Assembly (NCBI GenBank): GCA_008933995.1
Contig: WARS01000009.1
Location: forward strand, 4,310,001 to 4,374,000
Direction of reading: 5' to 3'
Source of the DNA: Datnioides undecimradiatus
Taxonomy: Eukaryota; Chordata; Actinopteri; Lobotiformes; Datnioididae
Length of the DNA: 64,000 nucleotides
Each line of letters starts with the position of its first letter. Positions within the stretch are counted from its first letter, which is position 1. The position numbers were made by a program, and so were the translations under genes. Below the pieces are notes generated by a model, which saw only the letters and a list, made by a program, of their open reading frames with translations, did not search any database and was not told the DNA's origin. Shown here piece by piece: positions 41,161 to 63,150 of the stretch.

Positions 41161-43969
41161 AAACCGTAATCCTCCAAAATGGAGCCAGGCCTTGAAATTC
41201 TTAGTCTCAAATGGGATTTACTTCACTCTCTCCGTGTCGCCTGAGCCATTTCGGGGTTGAACAGGCCATCCATTGGAATTCCTCTTTCTACCTCTTGTCC
41301 TCTTAAATCTCAGTATGGGGTCAGAAAGCCATTTCCAGTCCATTCATGTCATGCCCTCCTCCTCTCCATGAGCTTGCCTCTTATGCCATAGACTTCACAG
41401 GATATTCCCGAATTAGACATGTACGATGTTTATTTGCTCGTAAACGTACGTTCTAATAATTGCATGAGAGGGAACTGTTTGAGGTCAAGAGGAAGTGAAG
41501 GAGTTTATGACGTAAGATTTTCGTCTGACAATAGAAATACTTACAATAATGTAAAAAAAGGAGGCCACTGAGTGTTCCTCCAGGTTACAAGCCACTATGG
41601 GGGAAATACGGGTTTCTCATCAGGTTGATTTGGCTTATATTGTTCAGCTTTTGCCGGCCAAACACGTCTGGTAATTGGCAGATGTGCTGTCACACAGATG
41701 CTTCGAACAGTTAGTGCCACAGGCCTCAACACACATGCACCTGTGGAGCTACAGTTGAGACTGTTGGCACTTTCTTGTTTTAGCTTGGCTCTTTATTATC
41801 TGCAACCATGGTTTTGAAACCCTTTCATTTGAGCTCAAATTTCTCATGTCAGCCAGGATTTTCAGTGTGTGACTGATGAAGGAGGTGTCTCATAGAAACT
41901 GTCCTCTCTGTTTTTGTCTCTGTGTCTCTGCTTGATTTGTTTTCTCTAATTTAATGTTCTTCCTCCGTGGAAAAAGTGTGCCCTACTGCACTGACAAGCA
42001 TCTGACTGACTTTCCCCTTTTGGTAACACAAGCAGCTGAACGAGCCTCAGAGGAACGCAGAGAGTTTAGAAAGAGAACTGGACTAGAGAGACATATTCAG
42101 CTGTTGAAAAAAAAAAGACTGTGAAGGGCACCAAGAGTCGTTTTGTGTCTTCACACCAGCAGAGAAAGACAGTAGTGCTTCAGTCCTCTGCTCCTTCTTT
42201 TGGCTAGAAAAGAAGCAGCCAGAGTAGCGCTCCTTCACACATGGTTTCTGTCCATAACCACAGCAAGCTTTTTTTAGACGGGGGGGGAGACAGGGTGTGG
42301 ATGACTGTGTACCTACCACGACTATATGAGCAAACAGCAGACAGCAGCACTCAGTGTGTGCAGACTCACATGCATCACAAGAACAGACCGTAAACAACGC
42401 CTCGGCATGGCAGTTCAGACGGGGCCCGAGTGTTATGGTGAAATTATACACTGGTGTCAGTTCTCACAGACACTTAGGAAAACAAGCTGTAGTCTGAAGC
42501 AATGGAAGAGAGGATAGCGTGTCTTTTTCAGGCAGATTTACAGCCTATTCTGACGCATAATGGCATCAATTTATAGTCTATTTTTTCCTGAAGTGAGTCA
42601 TATGCAACAAATTTAAAGGGACAATGATTTGATATTTGTAACTGACATTTGTACAAGGACAATTTCCTCGTTCGTGTCAGTTTTACCACAGTCGTGTGAA
42701 GGCAAGCTCCTGCCTTTCTTATCCTTTCCTTGCGTTGTTTTGTCCAGGACTAAATTCCTCAGACTGTTACACAGTGTCAGCATTGGCCTTCAGGAATACA
42801 TTTTCTGCCCTTGCATTTGGAAAATCCCCCACAGTGGTTAATTGTGAATTGTACAGTGATTACATCTAGAAATGGCTGTTTATATATATATATTATTTAT
42901 ATATCCTGTAGGCTGCATTCAGATAAATTGTATTTAACTGTAAGACAATCAATCTATTTATCTCATATTGTGAATGCAACTTCCACATCTAACAAGTTAT
43001 TCAGGCTATTCTTGCAGTGGTGTTTTTGATTTTCCATCATGCTCTAGATAGGAAATGATGCTGCAATTGTGCAATTCAATTCAGAGCAGTAAATTAATAC
43101 CAGCAGTCTCCTTCCTACAAGCAAAGCAACTCAAGGAACCAGCAGGTGTGTGTCCTTAATAAGAAACCGACAGGGATCGTGATTATCACTGCACATGAAT
43201 ATGCGATATGATATGTACTGGGAAGTTGTCGCTTTTGTATTTTGTCTTCAGTGTCTCTGGGTATATTATAATGATTCAAATGTATGATCAGGAATACTTC
43301 GTGGCAATATTTAGTAATTTTATAAAATGATCTAAAATTACAGTGATATAGGATTCCATACACAATGTTCACTCCTTATGTGGTGTTTAGCGCCAATAAC
43401 AGCTCAAATTTGAAGTATACAAAATATATCTCGTTGACACAGGTTATTTGTCTTGACTATATATCACCCTATTGGTCATTATTGATTGATGTTGACTTAC
43501 TGAGCTGTCCACATTTGATGTACCAGATCATCAGAGGATCTGATGTGTAACGAAAATGGTTCAGAGGCAGAGAAGGGGGTGGCAGACTTTTACACATCCA
43601 GAAGGTCATGCACATTACATTTATGCCGTCCCACATCAAAATACTATGAAATTTCCACCGTCTCCGTACTGGTGACGTGCGACTGAGGCTTTTACGGACA
43701 ATGGGACATTCTACAATTATGAGTTAAGGGTAGTTGAAGGTTAACTGCGTACGTATGCAGGTACATAACTTTAATTACTATTACTGATAGGATAACGCTA
43801 TTTCAGTGGTTATTTAGTTTCTATTTTATGTCAATACTTCGATATAATGAAAGTTAACCATTGTCTGAAAAATCCAATTGCCAATCGACTTGAAGAATTT
43901 TTAATTGTCATTACAAGGTTCTTAATTTTACGACATGACTTATTAAATTATCTTACCTTAAAATGTGCG

Positions 43970-44620
43970 TAAGTGACTGCTGGGCCAGCTGCCCGTTCGC
44001 TTCTGGGTGCGGGGTTTAACTTTTACGAGGATCTGTAAAGGCATCGCTGAAAATCAAGCTGCTCCCCTGAGCTCAGAGGAGGCAGACTTGAACAGACACA
44101 TCAAGGCTTCGCAGACTGTAAATGAAAAGGTAGGACATCACTGTGTGGTTAATTAAGATAGTGTTAACTGACTAGTTGTGACTGGCAGTCTGCTATAACG
44201 GTTATTTCTAAGTAATAAGTAATGGCGGCTGTTGGGATTTGTATTCGATTCAAATCGGACTGTTGAATGCGAATCTGCTCTTTAAATTAACGGTTACTGT
44301 TTAAGTGGGAATTCTGCCGTGGTTCGTGTGTGGGAGGCGATTTTGTGTATTTTCACGATTCCGTAGCTCGTCCGTGGTGGCTTTAACTCTCACTGGGGCA
44401 CAGAAATGAAGACAAGGGTGCCGGTGTTTTGATGCTGGCCGCCAGCATGCCTCCTTTGTTGACTGCAGCCGGGAATTAAATTTAGCGCCAACTTTAAGCG
44501 TGGTCCGTCTGTCGAGCCGGGCAGGGGGAGATAGCAGCTAGCAGGATCGATTATCTAGCTGGCTATGGGGTAACAGCGTAAGTGTTGAGGAGGGATGGAT
44601 CGCTAATGGAAAAAAGCGGA
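43970..44620 (+). promoter_or_regulatory. slc29a1: CpG-rich promoter and candidate non-coding first exon of slc29a1
   Basis: CpG dinucleotides are frequent over about 650 bases, unlike the flanks. A possible untranslated exon runs from somewhere near 44020 to a donor at 44130 (GAAAAG|gtagga). The next downstream acceptor that leads into slc29a1 is at 52639. The link to slc29a1 is inferred from strand and position and is not proven. Confidence 0.4.
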
Positions 44621-46752
44621 GACGAAAACACTGCTTGTAAACTTTACTTTCATGCTAAACTTGCTTTATATCATTCCTCTCACTTTGATTTAAACAGTTA
44701 TTATCGGTAACAGTGTGTTAAAAGCAACATTTTTGCTGGCTATTAAGCCTTTTAGGAAAGGATGTTCATTTAAATAAAGACGCGTTCTTCCATTTTATAT
44801 CAAGATTTTAAGTAATCTTGATGATAAATCACGTGGCTCATGAGTCTTAATGCTTGCCGCAGAGCACGTGTGACTGGCAGCTTTAATTACATTTTCAGTG
44901 GTAGCACGTGGTGGGTTATAGTATCAGGATATGGTGGTGGGGAAACTTCAGAAAAGGCTGTTAAAAGTTTAATGAGCATGTCAGTGATGCGTCACAACGG
45001 ATGTATGGTTTTTAACATCAAGCACGAGCATTTCTGCTGCAAAATCAGAAAAAATCTGAATATATATATATATATATATGTCACTGAATATTGTTCTTAT
45101 AGACTACTTAAATGTGCCTGTGGTGCTCAGTGTTTACATAATAAGGCAAATATTTTTACAAAATGATGTGTTTCAATGTATTTTTGTCATTAAATTGCAT
45201 GGTATTTTAATGATTTGGGGGATAGTTTTGTAGAAGTCTTATGTTTTTTTCAGGATTACTCTAACTCCTTTGAATAAGGAGGTATCACTCTGACTATGAG
45301 TGAGTGAGTGTTTCCTGGCTTGGCTCCATGACACACGTGTCTGTGCTATTTGCGACTTTGCTGACCCTGAACCAAGGAGAACGGCGCACCAGAATGGTGT
45401 CTTTGTTTTCTACTGAACAGCTGATGGGACAGCAGCCTCAACCCACCGCTGGGTGTACGCGAGCATCTGTTTCATAGGAGTTGGAGTTAAGTTTTCCCAT
45501 CTGTTTCCTGAGCCGGTTGGTGCTGTGAGCTCAAAGCAAGAAAACGAATGTCGCTGCCTATTGTCCGTGCTCTCAGAATAAGGCATGTATCATGTTTGGT
45601 CATTGGCAGCTTCTTAAGATAAGATTGTGTTATACTGAGTCATCAAAGTGCATATGGGCACAATCAAACTCTCTAGTCTTACTCATTTGAAATCTTTGCT
45701 TCTGACTGTATTGTAGTCATTGTGGTGAGTGGTGCTGCTATTGCCAGTTTATCAGTCACCCTTTTGACTAACTGAAAAGACAGGGGGCTGGAGATGGGCT
45801 TTGTCCCTGCTCTCTCTGAGAGGCGGGAAATGATGTGTGGTGTAAAGGGGCCTATGTGAAGGCAATGGATTTAGAGACCTTTTATGCTCCCTGCCTTTGG
45901 GCATGAGATGTTTTCTTTCCAGAGTTTTCCCCCCAGGATTAACTTTTATGAAGCTCTAATTAGTGACTCAGGAAAGTGTCTTGTCCGGTCTCTGTGCCAT
46001 TGTTTCCTGCTCTTCTTTGTATTGTCCCGATTATATCCCAGTTCCACAAAAGAATGACGTTCTCTGCGGTTCACTCCCCTGCAGGTCTGGAAGTTGTCTA
46101 GGCGTAAATCATATAACACACATGTTTGTTGTTTGTGCTTAGTAGCAGAAAAGCAGAATCATCCATCGCAGGTCTTGTGCTTCCTCAAAAAGACAAGATG
46201 TCTTGCAGTTGTGCCACAACACTTCCTGTTCAAAATGGACCATAAATTGTAATGCTCAAAATAAAAATACTGCAGCTGGCCATATTGATTAGCATAAGTT
46301 GTTTCACAATATCCCCACGAGAAATAAAGTTTATTTTCAATGTTTTTAATACGGGAAGTGAGAACTTAAGGGGCTGAAACTGGTGAATTATGAATCCAAT
46401 GTCTTTTGGTGACAAGTGCTAAGGGAAGACTTTTGAATTGGTGGAATTTCTGATCCTTGCTTTCCAGAAAGGTCCCATCAGTGTTGTTAGAGGTTTGTTT
46501 GAGTTAATTTTGCCAGTCTCTATGTCTCTTTGTCAGTCAGAACATTAGAACCCAACAGTGTTACCTAGGCCTGCTGTGCTTGTTTGGTTTGGCTCTGAAG
46601 ACCCAAATGCCTCTCTGTCCATGTGGAAGTGATGAGGTGACTCTGTAATTGGCCTGCTGTAACTGTCCTACTGTTTTCTGAAATGAGCTTTGGTTCCGAT
46701 TGAGAGGTCGTTTAATCTTTTGACTTTAATTTAATTATTTTTCTGCCAATAG

Positions 46753-46808
46753 GATTTAACTTTGCAAGGAGAAAAAAAGCCAATGGCTCACATGAAAGGC
46801 CTGATAAG
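46753..46808 (+). other. candidate small untranslated exon
   Basis: A pyrimidine-rich acceptor (tttttctgccaatag) and a strong donor (ATAAG|gtaagc) flank 56 bases. The segment is open and holds two ATGs. If it is spliced to 52639, they would start a short upstream ORF that stops before the slc29a1 ATG. No other support. Confidence 0.2.
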
Positions 46809-48954
46809 GTAAGCTGTTTGAAAGGACAGCTACTGGACTGTGAGATCGGCTTCCCACCAAACCGCAGAGTGTGCATGTGATGAGGGGTTCTTAAATGTTT
46901 AGGCAATGTTTCATTTGCTGCCAGGGTGACTGGCTGCTAGGGTTACTGGATCAAAAGTCACATTGACAACACAAGTCCGCAAAGCTAAGTTGGACGCACC
47001 TTCTCTTAAATGTAACAACTTGTCGGGGACATGAGTAGTCTGCATGTCAACCTTAGGAAGTTGGGATGCACCTGTTTTTCACTGTTTTACAGGCCAGTAC
47101 TTGTATTAGCCCGTACAGAGGACTGAAAAAGCACTGAAACACAGAGTAAAACTAATTGAATTGACTTAACCAAATTAATTGTTTAATTGGCAACCAGTTT
47201 AATGATCAATTAATTTTAATGTTTTGTTTTTTAAACAAACGTGCCAAACATTCTCAGTGCATGCTGCTTTTCTTTAGTCGATTGTGTGACACAAGAAGTG
47301 ACATTAAGATGCTGCCTGGGCTTTAGAGAATTTATCTTTTTTTTCCTTTCCTGATATGTTATAAACACACTCTCTTATTTTGTGACCTAATAAAGCTATT
47401 TTCAGTGCAAACTCTCCCACAAAGCAAGTGAAATGTGGACATAATTACATTAGATATGTAAAAAGAAAATGGTTTAAGAGGCAAAAAGACAAGGTAGTTT
47501 CTCATACTTTGTAATTTTTGGAGAATCTAAAATCTTCTTAAGATTATGTAAATGCTTTTTTCAGTTTATCTGTTGGATTTTTGATTTGTTCTCTCCAAAC
47601 AGGCCGAGGACAGAGTCAGTAATACTGTCCTTGAAAGAGGAGCGGGAGGAAACACAATGTGAAATGAGAATCAGGGTTGTAAAAGTCAATGTACTGCAAC
47701 AGTAGCTGTAATGTATTCTTGGATGTTCCCAGGCTGTTGAGCAAGCCTTGTTTCGTGTGTGCGTTGGTCATTCTAGGAACGATGTGAAATTGGAAACTTG
47801 GTTGTCAGGCACAGATGTGAACGGCACATGAATCGTCAGTAAATAGTTTTATGGGCTGGTATAGGTACGGTGGGGACATCCACAACCCCCAACAGCTTGT
47901 TGCCATTTGAACCCATTACCCAGAGACTGATCATTTTCAGTGTGAGGAAATAATAATTTCTCTTGTCTCAGGTAAGTTCTTGTGTGGGTACTTTGGTTCC
48001 ACAACTTCCAGTTTGCTTGGTTTCTGCTTCTGACAACACACACGTTAAAGGGTTGGTTACTGTTTCTTGTATACAGTACTCTGCAGCCTCTGGTGTGAGA
48101 AATTCAATTTGGTGGTCCTTCTGCAACTAGCAACTTAATTCCAGTTAACTGTGTTCAGGTTGTGTCCTATTTGTGAAAATGATCTCTGATTAGATTGCTG
48201 AAACAGAAAGCAGCGTGTCCAGAACACTCGGGTAGAGATACTGGATTTAATAATAGTTATAATAATATTATAATATAATAGTAGCTCTCCTGCATTCAGA
48301 GGAGTACATGTAGAAATTTTGAACATATCAAAACATTTCTAATATATCAGTCCTGATTGTGAAAAATGAATACTTGCATTTAACCATTTACTGGTTGATT
48401 CCTTGAATGACATTCCAGTCTAATACTGGAGGAAATGTTGGGACTTTGATACGAGTGTTCGCCGTCTATAAGCACTGGGAAATGACCTCGAGGAAAGGGG
48501 TTATTTTTCCTTCGCCTCATCATATGACCAGCATCAAACTATTCTGTGTGTCAGCCTGGGAATAAAGGCGACACTGTTAGAGAGGTATGATGGTGAGACA
48601 AGAAAAACGTACTCTTGTCCTGTCCTGTTCCCTTTTCTGTTAAGAGTTACGCCTGTGTCCAACACATGGAAAATGCTATTTTAACATCTCGCCCTGTCGC
48701 CTTTTCCCTGTCTTGTGTGCTCAGATCCCATTACTGATATCCTGACTGTCAGCCTCTGAAGAGCTGCAGATAGACATCCTTTCCAAGACTGGTGTTACAC
48801 ACTAAAAACAACCCAAAACAGAAAATGTGAGCTGAACGAGATGTTGACACAGTTGTGCATGGTGCACATTTGCAGCAGGTGCAAATCCAACCATGCACTT
48901 TATATATGCTTTCAAATTGTTGTTTGCCCTACATATTAAAGACCTACAAAATGT

Positions 48955-49060
48955 TTCAATTCAGTTCAGTTCAATTTTATTTATATAGTGCCAATTCACA
49001 ACTTTACAGACAGTGGGTCTAGACCACACTCATTACCGTTAATGATCAGAAGGATCTTAT
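48955..49060 (+). repeat. fragment of a teleost dispersed repeat
   Basis: TCAATTTTATTTATATAGTG followed by CCAATTCACAAC and GTGGGTCTAGACC follows the abundant fish repeat that begins TCAATTTTATTTATATAGCG and contains GCAGGTCTAGACC. Diverged and non-coding. Confidence 0.5.
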
Positions 49061-52027
49061 CAGCCCCTCTCACTTCTCCTACTTCTGCTTTATCCCTGTC
49101 ATGGTGATACCATACTCATATTAGCTAACCTACTTCATGTGTGCTAAGACTGATACACTCCATAATATAAATGGACTGATAGTAGTGGCACTCACATTGT
49201 ATTACGTTTCCTAGACTGGAGCTGTTCTACACAAAGCCCCCCACAAATGCAAATGAACAGACATTTAGACATTTATGCTGTTTGTGTAGCCGTCCACAGT
49301 GCCTTTGCATTTATAGAGGAAGCACTGCTCACCTGCTCCTCAGCACACATGATGGAGTACAGGTTGCCTTAAAGTCCTGAGCACTGCTGCTGCTTGTAGC
49401 TCACGTAATGCACTCATAAACCAGCATATTCTTCAGATAAACAATACATTTCCGATGTTGCAATTCAGTGGTAACTTTACTATTGAAACACTGTGCAGTA
49501 ATCTGCCTTGGTAGTAATGGCATTAGGCCTTTTTCAAAACAGAGGAACCCCAATTCCTTCTACTTTTATGCTAAACTCCTTGTATTTTGCGTCAAAAACA
49601 GGTAAATTATGAGGATAACAAACCTAAAAAAAAACCTAGAGCGTTTTGCTGAGGTTGTTCTGAACACATGGGTGGAATAGATTTCGGTAATCAAAGCCTC
49701 AATCAGTCAGGGATTTGACTTAGGCCAAGACATGTAAGCGTTAGCCACATTCTCATTATAGCAGATTATTTTGTTAAAATGTGGTTGAAGGGGAGCTTCA
49801 ACATTTTGTGCACAGTTACCATTGCAGGCAGACTAGTCTGAATAGAAAGAACTGTCTGAGCTGTTTGGCAAGATCTGAACTATATTTTTTACCTTGACAG
49901 TAGAGGAGGAAACAATAAATTGCTGTCACCCTTGTTGAATCTTTTTCCATTCGAGTGCCGATTGTTGGAGTGGGACGTGGCTGAGAGGCCAGCTAGTTAA
50001 AGTGTCGGATCAATGCCAGACTGGAGTTTTGTACCACTCTACAGACTGCAAAGTGCCTGTGTGACTGTGTGTGTGTGGTGGGCACCATTTCAGCACAAAG
50101 CCACTCATGCCAGCTGGCTGCTTTTCATGACACATTAGGTTGAGAGAGGCATACTTTACAGGAATCTGGGACATGGCTGGGCCAGTGTGTCTTTTAAATG
50201 TGAGTCGCAGCAGTGTTTGTAATACCATCGTTGATGATAAAGTTCGGAAAATGCAGTAATATTCCTGTGTCAGGACAACGTGAGGGAAAGATAAAGACAA
50301 CAGAAGTGCACAATAAGGGTAGTGAAACTGGGTAAAGACAGCTGATGTGGTTTTAGAAGCTGTTCTTCCTCTGTTTTGAGAAAACTACCAAGTGAATGGC
50401 TAAAATTACCAATATGACATTTGAGAATTTATAAAAATGCAGCTATATATGTTGTCTCAATTTTTTTTTTTTTTTAATCATTATCATCTTTGTACTGGAA
50501 CCTTCAGTTGCCTATTGGCAGACAACTATACTGACATATTGCCAACTGGCTAATATTGGCCAGGTTCTAGTGTTTATTCACACAGAGTTTGCCTGGTCCT
50601 GTGGTATATTTATGCATAAGACGAAGGACATATGGACTGGTGTTTAACAAATACAGTCCCCTGTCTCATCTCACGTGCCATATAGACCTTTCTCATAGAC
50701 TCTTCTTTCTCAGAGTTAGACTCCACTCAATTAGTCTAGGATACTTTAGATGCATGATACTTAATGGGCTATAGTGTGCGTAGCCCCCCCCCCATATAGA
50801 GCATTCTCTGTCCTACTGAGAGCAAACTCACGACGTCATGTCATGTCTCTCAGCAGCAACAGCAAGAACAACAACAATGGTCTATTCAGTTGTGAAATGT
50901 TCAAATTCTACATGCCAGTCTCATCTTAACTTTATGACCGAACTGTGTTTTTAGTTATCAGTATCCATTGCTTAGCAGTGTGATTGGGTATGGCATCCTC
51001 TGTGGTTCCTGCTGAGAACAAGTGAAACAGGAAATCACTGATCACAACATTGATCTACAATACTACTAGTAGTCAAAACCCCCAAAAGGTATCCTTTAAA
51101 GCTTTTATCAGCCTAATAAAATGGGTTGCTGATCAAGTGCATTTTATTTAGAGCTGTTGAATCCGAGTGCTCATTCTCTATGTATTTACAGAGACGACCC
51201 AAGCATTGCCTTGTGTTGTTTAGCTTCGAACTGATGCCAAATTGCTCTGTGTTTTTAAGGAGGAAGTATGTTGTGGAACAGTTCTTCTGTTTGGAGAAGG
51301 TGTCACACAGCTATCTGAGCACATGTCTTCCATCAGTTTCAGGCAGAACATGTTAGGAAAAGAAGAGAGAGGGAGCATAAATGGTGTTAGATAAGTGAAG
51401 AATGTAGATAAGGGCAAAATGAAATTAAAGAGGAGTGATGGGAGGTCATAAAAGGTCATTGGAATAACTGGGGCAAGAAAATATGAGTGGGGCAGTAACA
51501 CAGGCGAGCAACGGATGTGAACGGATGTGAAAATAATAATAGAGGTGCTGAAGAAGAACAGTGGATGAAATGAGGCGAGAAATTAAAAGCCAGGGAAATG
51601 GAGAGAGAAACGAAACGTGGGTGTATAGATGTACAAGACAGAAATCATGTGGAACAGATGGGAATAAGATGTAAGAGACTTGAACCTTGTGGTATAGTAC
51701 ATATCAAAAAACAGCCCTTCACTTTCTTTTCCTACGGCTCAATTAGCTTCTTTTCTGAGCACTTAAAAGTGAAATCTTGCTGGAATGTGGTCAAGGAAGG
51801 ATCCGACCCCATTGGCTGTTTACTTAAAATGATAGAAATCTTGGACTTGACGTGTGTGTGCTATGGAGCGTCACACATACTTGGAATGTAAAAATGTGTA
51901 GGAAGGGTCTTGGAGAAGGGGGGGTTTGAGGTAAAGGGAAGAGGGAGGGGTGGACACTGAGATGCAAAGAGGGCAGGTCCAATGGGCAGCAGACAGTAGG
52001 GTGTCAACCTACTAAACCTCTGTATGG

Positions 52028-52104
52028 TATAAAATGAAGCGTGCAGAGGATGTTCAGCCTTTGTGCTAGTTGCATCTGACCAGAGGAAAGAAAGAAAGCT
52101 GCAA
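52028..52104 (+). promoter_or_regulatory. slc29a1: candidate TATA-box promoter and alternative first exon of slc29a1
   Basis: TATAAAA at 52028-52034 is followed, about 70 bases after its end, by a consensus donor (GCAA|gtaagt at 52105). A start of transcription near 52058-52062 would give a first exon of about 45 bases, splicing to the acceptor at 52637-52638 just before the slc29a1 start exon. Spacing and signals fit well. Expression is not shown. Confidence 0.4.
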
Positions 52105-52638
52105 GTAAGTAGATGGGTTTGTTGTTTTTTTTTTTTATGGTTAACATGGTCATTGTTTTTGTATTTGTGTTATAGTTTGTAGCATGCTTAAGAGACGTTC
52201 CATGCTTTGAGAGGTCACGCATGTCTTGTGAGTTTCACAACAGTTTTGAAACACAACCACAAAGCAGCAAGATGTCCTTGAATGATGTGGTCTGTGTGTG
52301 TCCTGAGACTCTGTCGCTGGTTTGTCGCTCCTGAAAATTAGGAAGTTGTGTTGTTGCTGCATTTTAAAGCTTGAGATTTTCTACTGCTGGCGCTGGCATA
52401 CAGCCACACTGAGTTTGAAACCGTTTCTAAAACAGGGCTGATTTCTTTTCTGTTACAAATTACATTATCAATTTCTAGGTTGCCTGTAAGTTATTTGTCT
52501 CATTCAAATACCTAAATGTAGAAAGAAATACAAATATAGAAAGAAGAAAATCCTTATCTGATGATGGCAAAAATGTAGGTGTTTGTACACTAAATGTTTT
52601 CTACAGTGACAGATGTATTTGTTATCTGTGCATTTCAG

Positions 52639-52700
52639 ACCTGGTGCCACCCTGATTAACTCTTGACTGAGCACGTGACTTTCACAGCCTATCGAGAATC

Positions 52701-52729
<29 letters not shown>
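52639..52729 (+). CDS. slc29a1: slc29a1 start exon (5' UTR from 52639; coding 52701-52729)
   Basis: Acceptor atttcag precedes 62 bases of 5' UTR and then ATG at 52701 (gaatcATGA). Coding part: residues 1-9 and two bases, MTAINAPRD. The existence of this acceptor shows that at least one upstream untranslated exon must exist. Confidence 0.85.
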
Positions 52730-61506
<8,777 letters not shown>

Positions 61507-62131
61507 ACTCTCCAGTAGACCCTTAGACGTAGAATAGACCGACCCACCTTCAACGCTCTCCCTGTCCTCACATTTCATGGGAGAGTATCTCTACAACAAT
61601 CTCCGGCTGAGTGGAAGACGGCACAACAGATGAAGACTAGAGGACCTCAGTCTTCTGAAGTGTACAGTAGAGACTTGTCTCATCCGGCCATCTCGGCCTA
61701 AACCGAAACATGTTAGTGATTTTTTTAATTTTTTTGTTTTGTTTTACTCCAAAATCAGCAGCACAGTGTGTTCCTGAATGATCGATCGATGCTGTTGATC
61801 AAACTGGTTGTTTCTGAGATAAATCCAGGAGTGCAGAGTGCAACTAGTCAAACAAATCCAAGCCAAGAGTGAAAAATAGTCAGTCGTCAAATTCTTCAAA
61901 GTGCTTTTTAATTTTTCCCAGCTTTCACAAAACTGCCAAATCTAGAGCCTGGGCCGTGTCAGTGAAGACGGTCTGACGCATCGTATTCTAGAGCCTCGAC
62001 CAGAAAAAAGTTCCTTTGCACCAAAATTTTAAAAAATAATGTTAAATGTTATGCGAAGTTGAAAATTACACATTTCTTTCACTTTCATTAAAACAATCAC
62101 ATTCTTTAGGGATTAATTAATGAGGTGTGTA

Positions 62132-62137
62132 AATAAA
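62132..62137 (+). terminator. slc29a1: slc29a1 proximal polyadenylation signal
   Basis: AATAAA about 630 bases after the stop codon. Confidence 0.5.
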
Positions 62138-63124
62138 GTCTTAAACATTTTTAGTAAACGAGGCTCTTAGATTCTGACGTTTGGTTCGAGGTGAATGGGT
62201 GAACTGTGATCCTCTGCGTGGCTTTTCTTTCTTTCTTTTTTATTTTTGAACACCGTTTGCACATCAAACATGGAACATGAGCGTAACGTCACTCTGGACT
62301 GTCGCAGCTTTTAATTCTGATCAAGCCAAATACATCAAGACACCATGGGGAAAATGATGCAGTGCGTGTGTGTGTGTGTGTGTGTGTGTTTGTTTGTAAA
62401 CCACTTTGCTCCCTCTTGTTACTCTGTGTTAACTCGGGTGTCTTTGAATCCAAAAAGACGAGGTATTAATAAGTAATCTGGGCCGCTAACTGCTGAGTAT
62501 TGATTGTCTTAGAGAGCGTTGTTGTGTATTTGTCCCTCCTGTAGTTTTTAAGCTCTACCAGCGTGGGTCCGTTTGGCTGAAAGTGGCATTTCTTGTCTAG
62601 CCCACGTTGTTTTCACTCTTTCTGTGTCTTCCCGATAAACACACACAACATTTAACCACAACGTATTTTAAAACGCAGCAAAATTAGAGACGTGCAGCTT
62701 TCTGTGAAGTGAACAGGCCATTATGAGCGAGGCTGGGAGACTTCCCTCGAGCCTCAACAAATGTGTTCTCATGGAGTTTTATATCAGAAGTAGTTTTTAG
62801 TATGTTTTTCAAAATTTACCTCTCGGCTGTCACTGAGTTAGTTACTCTGTTATGAATGCAAGGGGATAAAAGGCCTCGTGTGTCTTAACTTCTTTGTTTC
62901 TGCGTTTTGGGGCCTTTTGGTGCTTTTTTTTTTTTTTTAAAGTCTGCTTTAGTTGTACACAATTCTATCCATAGCGCCAACTGTATACATCCTAACAGCC
63001 TGTTTGTTCATTAAAAGCACAATGTAGGTCCGCTCTTCCGTGTTGTGTGTTTTGGTTGATATGGAGTCTTGCACGGGGCATCAAAATGTTAGTTATATTG
63101 CAGTTTAAAACAGTTCTGTGATAA

Positions 63125-63130
63125 AATAAA
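63125..63130 (+). terminator. slc29a1: slc29a1 distal polyadenylation signal
   Basis: AATAAA followed by a GT-rich element (CTGTGTATTTTT); an ATTAAA lies 110 bases upstream at 63010-63015. The transcript probably ends near 63145-63150. Confidence 0.5.
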
Positions 63131-63150
63131 ACTGTGTATTTTTAAGACTC

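Larger units (their letters stand above)
29920..43900. other. long gene-poor stretch with repeat relics
   Basis: About 14 kb without a convincing intact gene. It holds repeat fragments (31340-31640, 33930-34280, 34430-34912, 35490-35790), a hairpin (39870-39925), an RPUSD1-like relic (40992-41160), CA runs at 30292-30304 and 32071-32100, and homopolymer A or C runs. Open stretches on both strands carry no familiar protein text. Confidence 0.5.
44130..52638 (+). other. slc29a1: probable slc29a1 5' UTR intron region
   Basis: This is 8.5 kb of AT-rich sequence without coding exons of its own. It contains a TA run at 45060-45079, a candidate 56-base exon at 46753-46808, a dispersed repeat fragment at 48955-49060, a poly-T run near 50460 and a TATA-type promoter candidate at 52028. 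Confidence 0.4.
61507..63150 (+). other. slc29a1: slc29a1 3' UTR
   Basis: The stop codon is followed by about 1.6 kb with no intron signals. It contains three polyadenylation-type hexamers (62132, 63010, 63125), a GT repeat at 62365-62389 and a poly-T run near 62927-62938. Alternative 3' ends are likely. Confidence 0.6.

Noticed and set aside
42083-42451. Minus-strand ORF of 122 codons rich in Cys and Ser
   Set aside because: Not recognisable, and it runs into a poly-A/T tract. Probably chance.
43700-43760. Possible tRNA or small RNA gene near repeated GGTT motifs
   Set aside because: No A and B box pair and no cloverleaf could be drawn.
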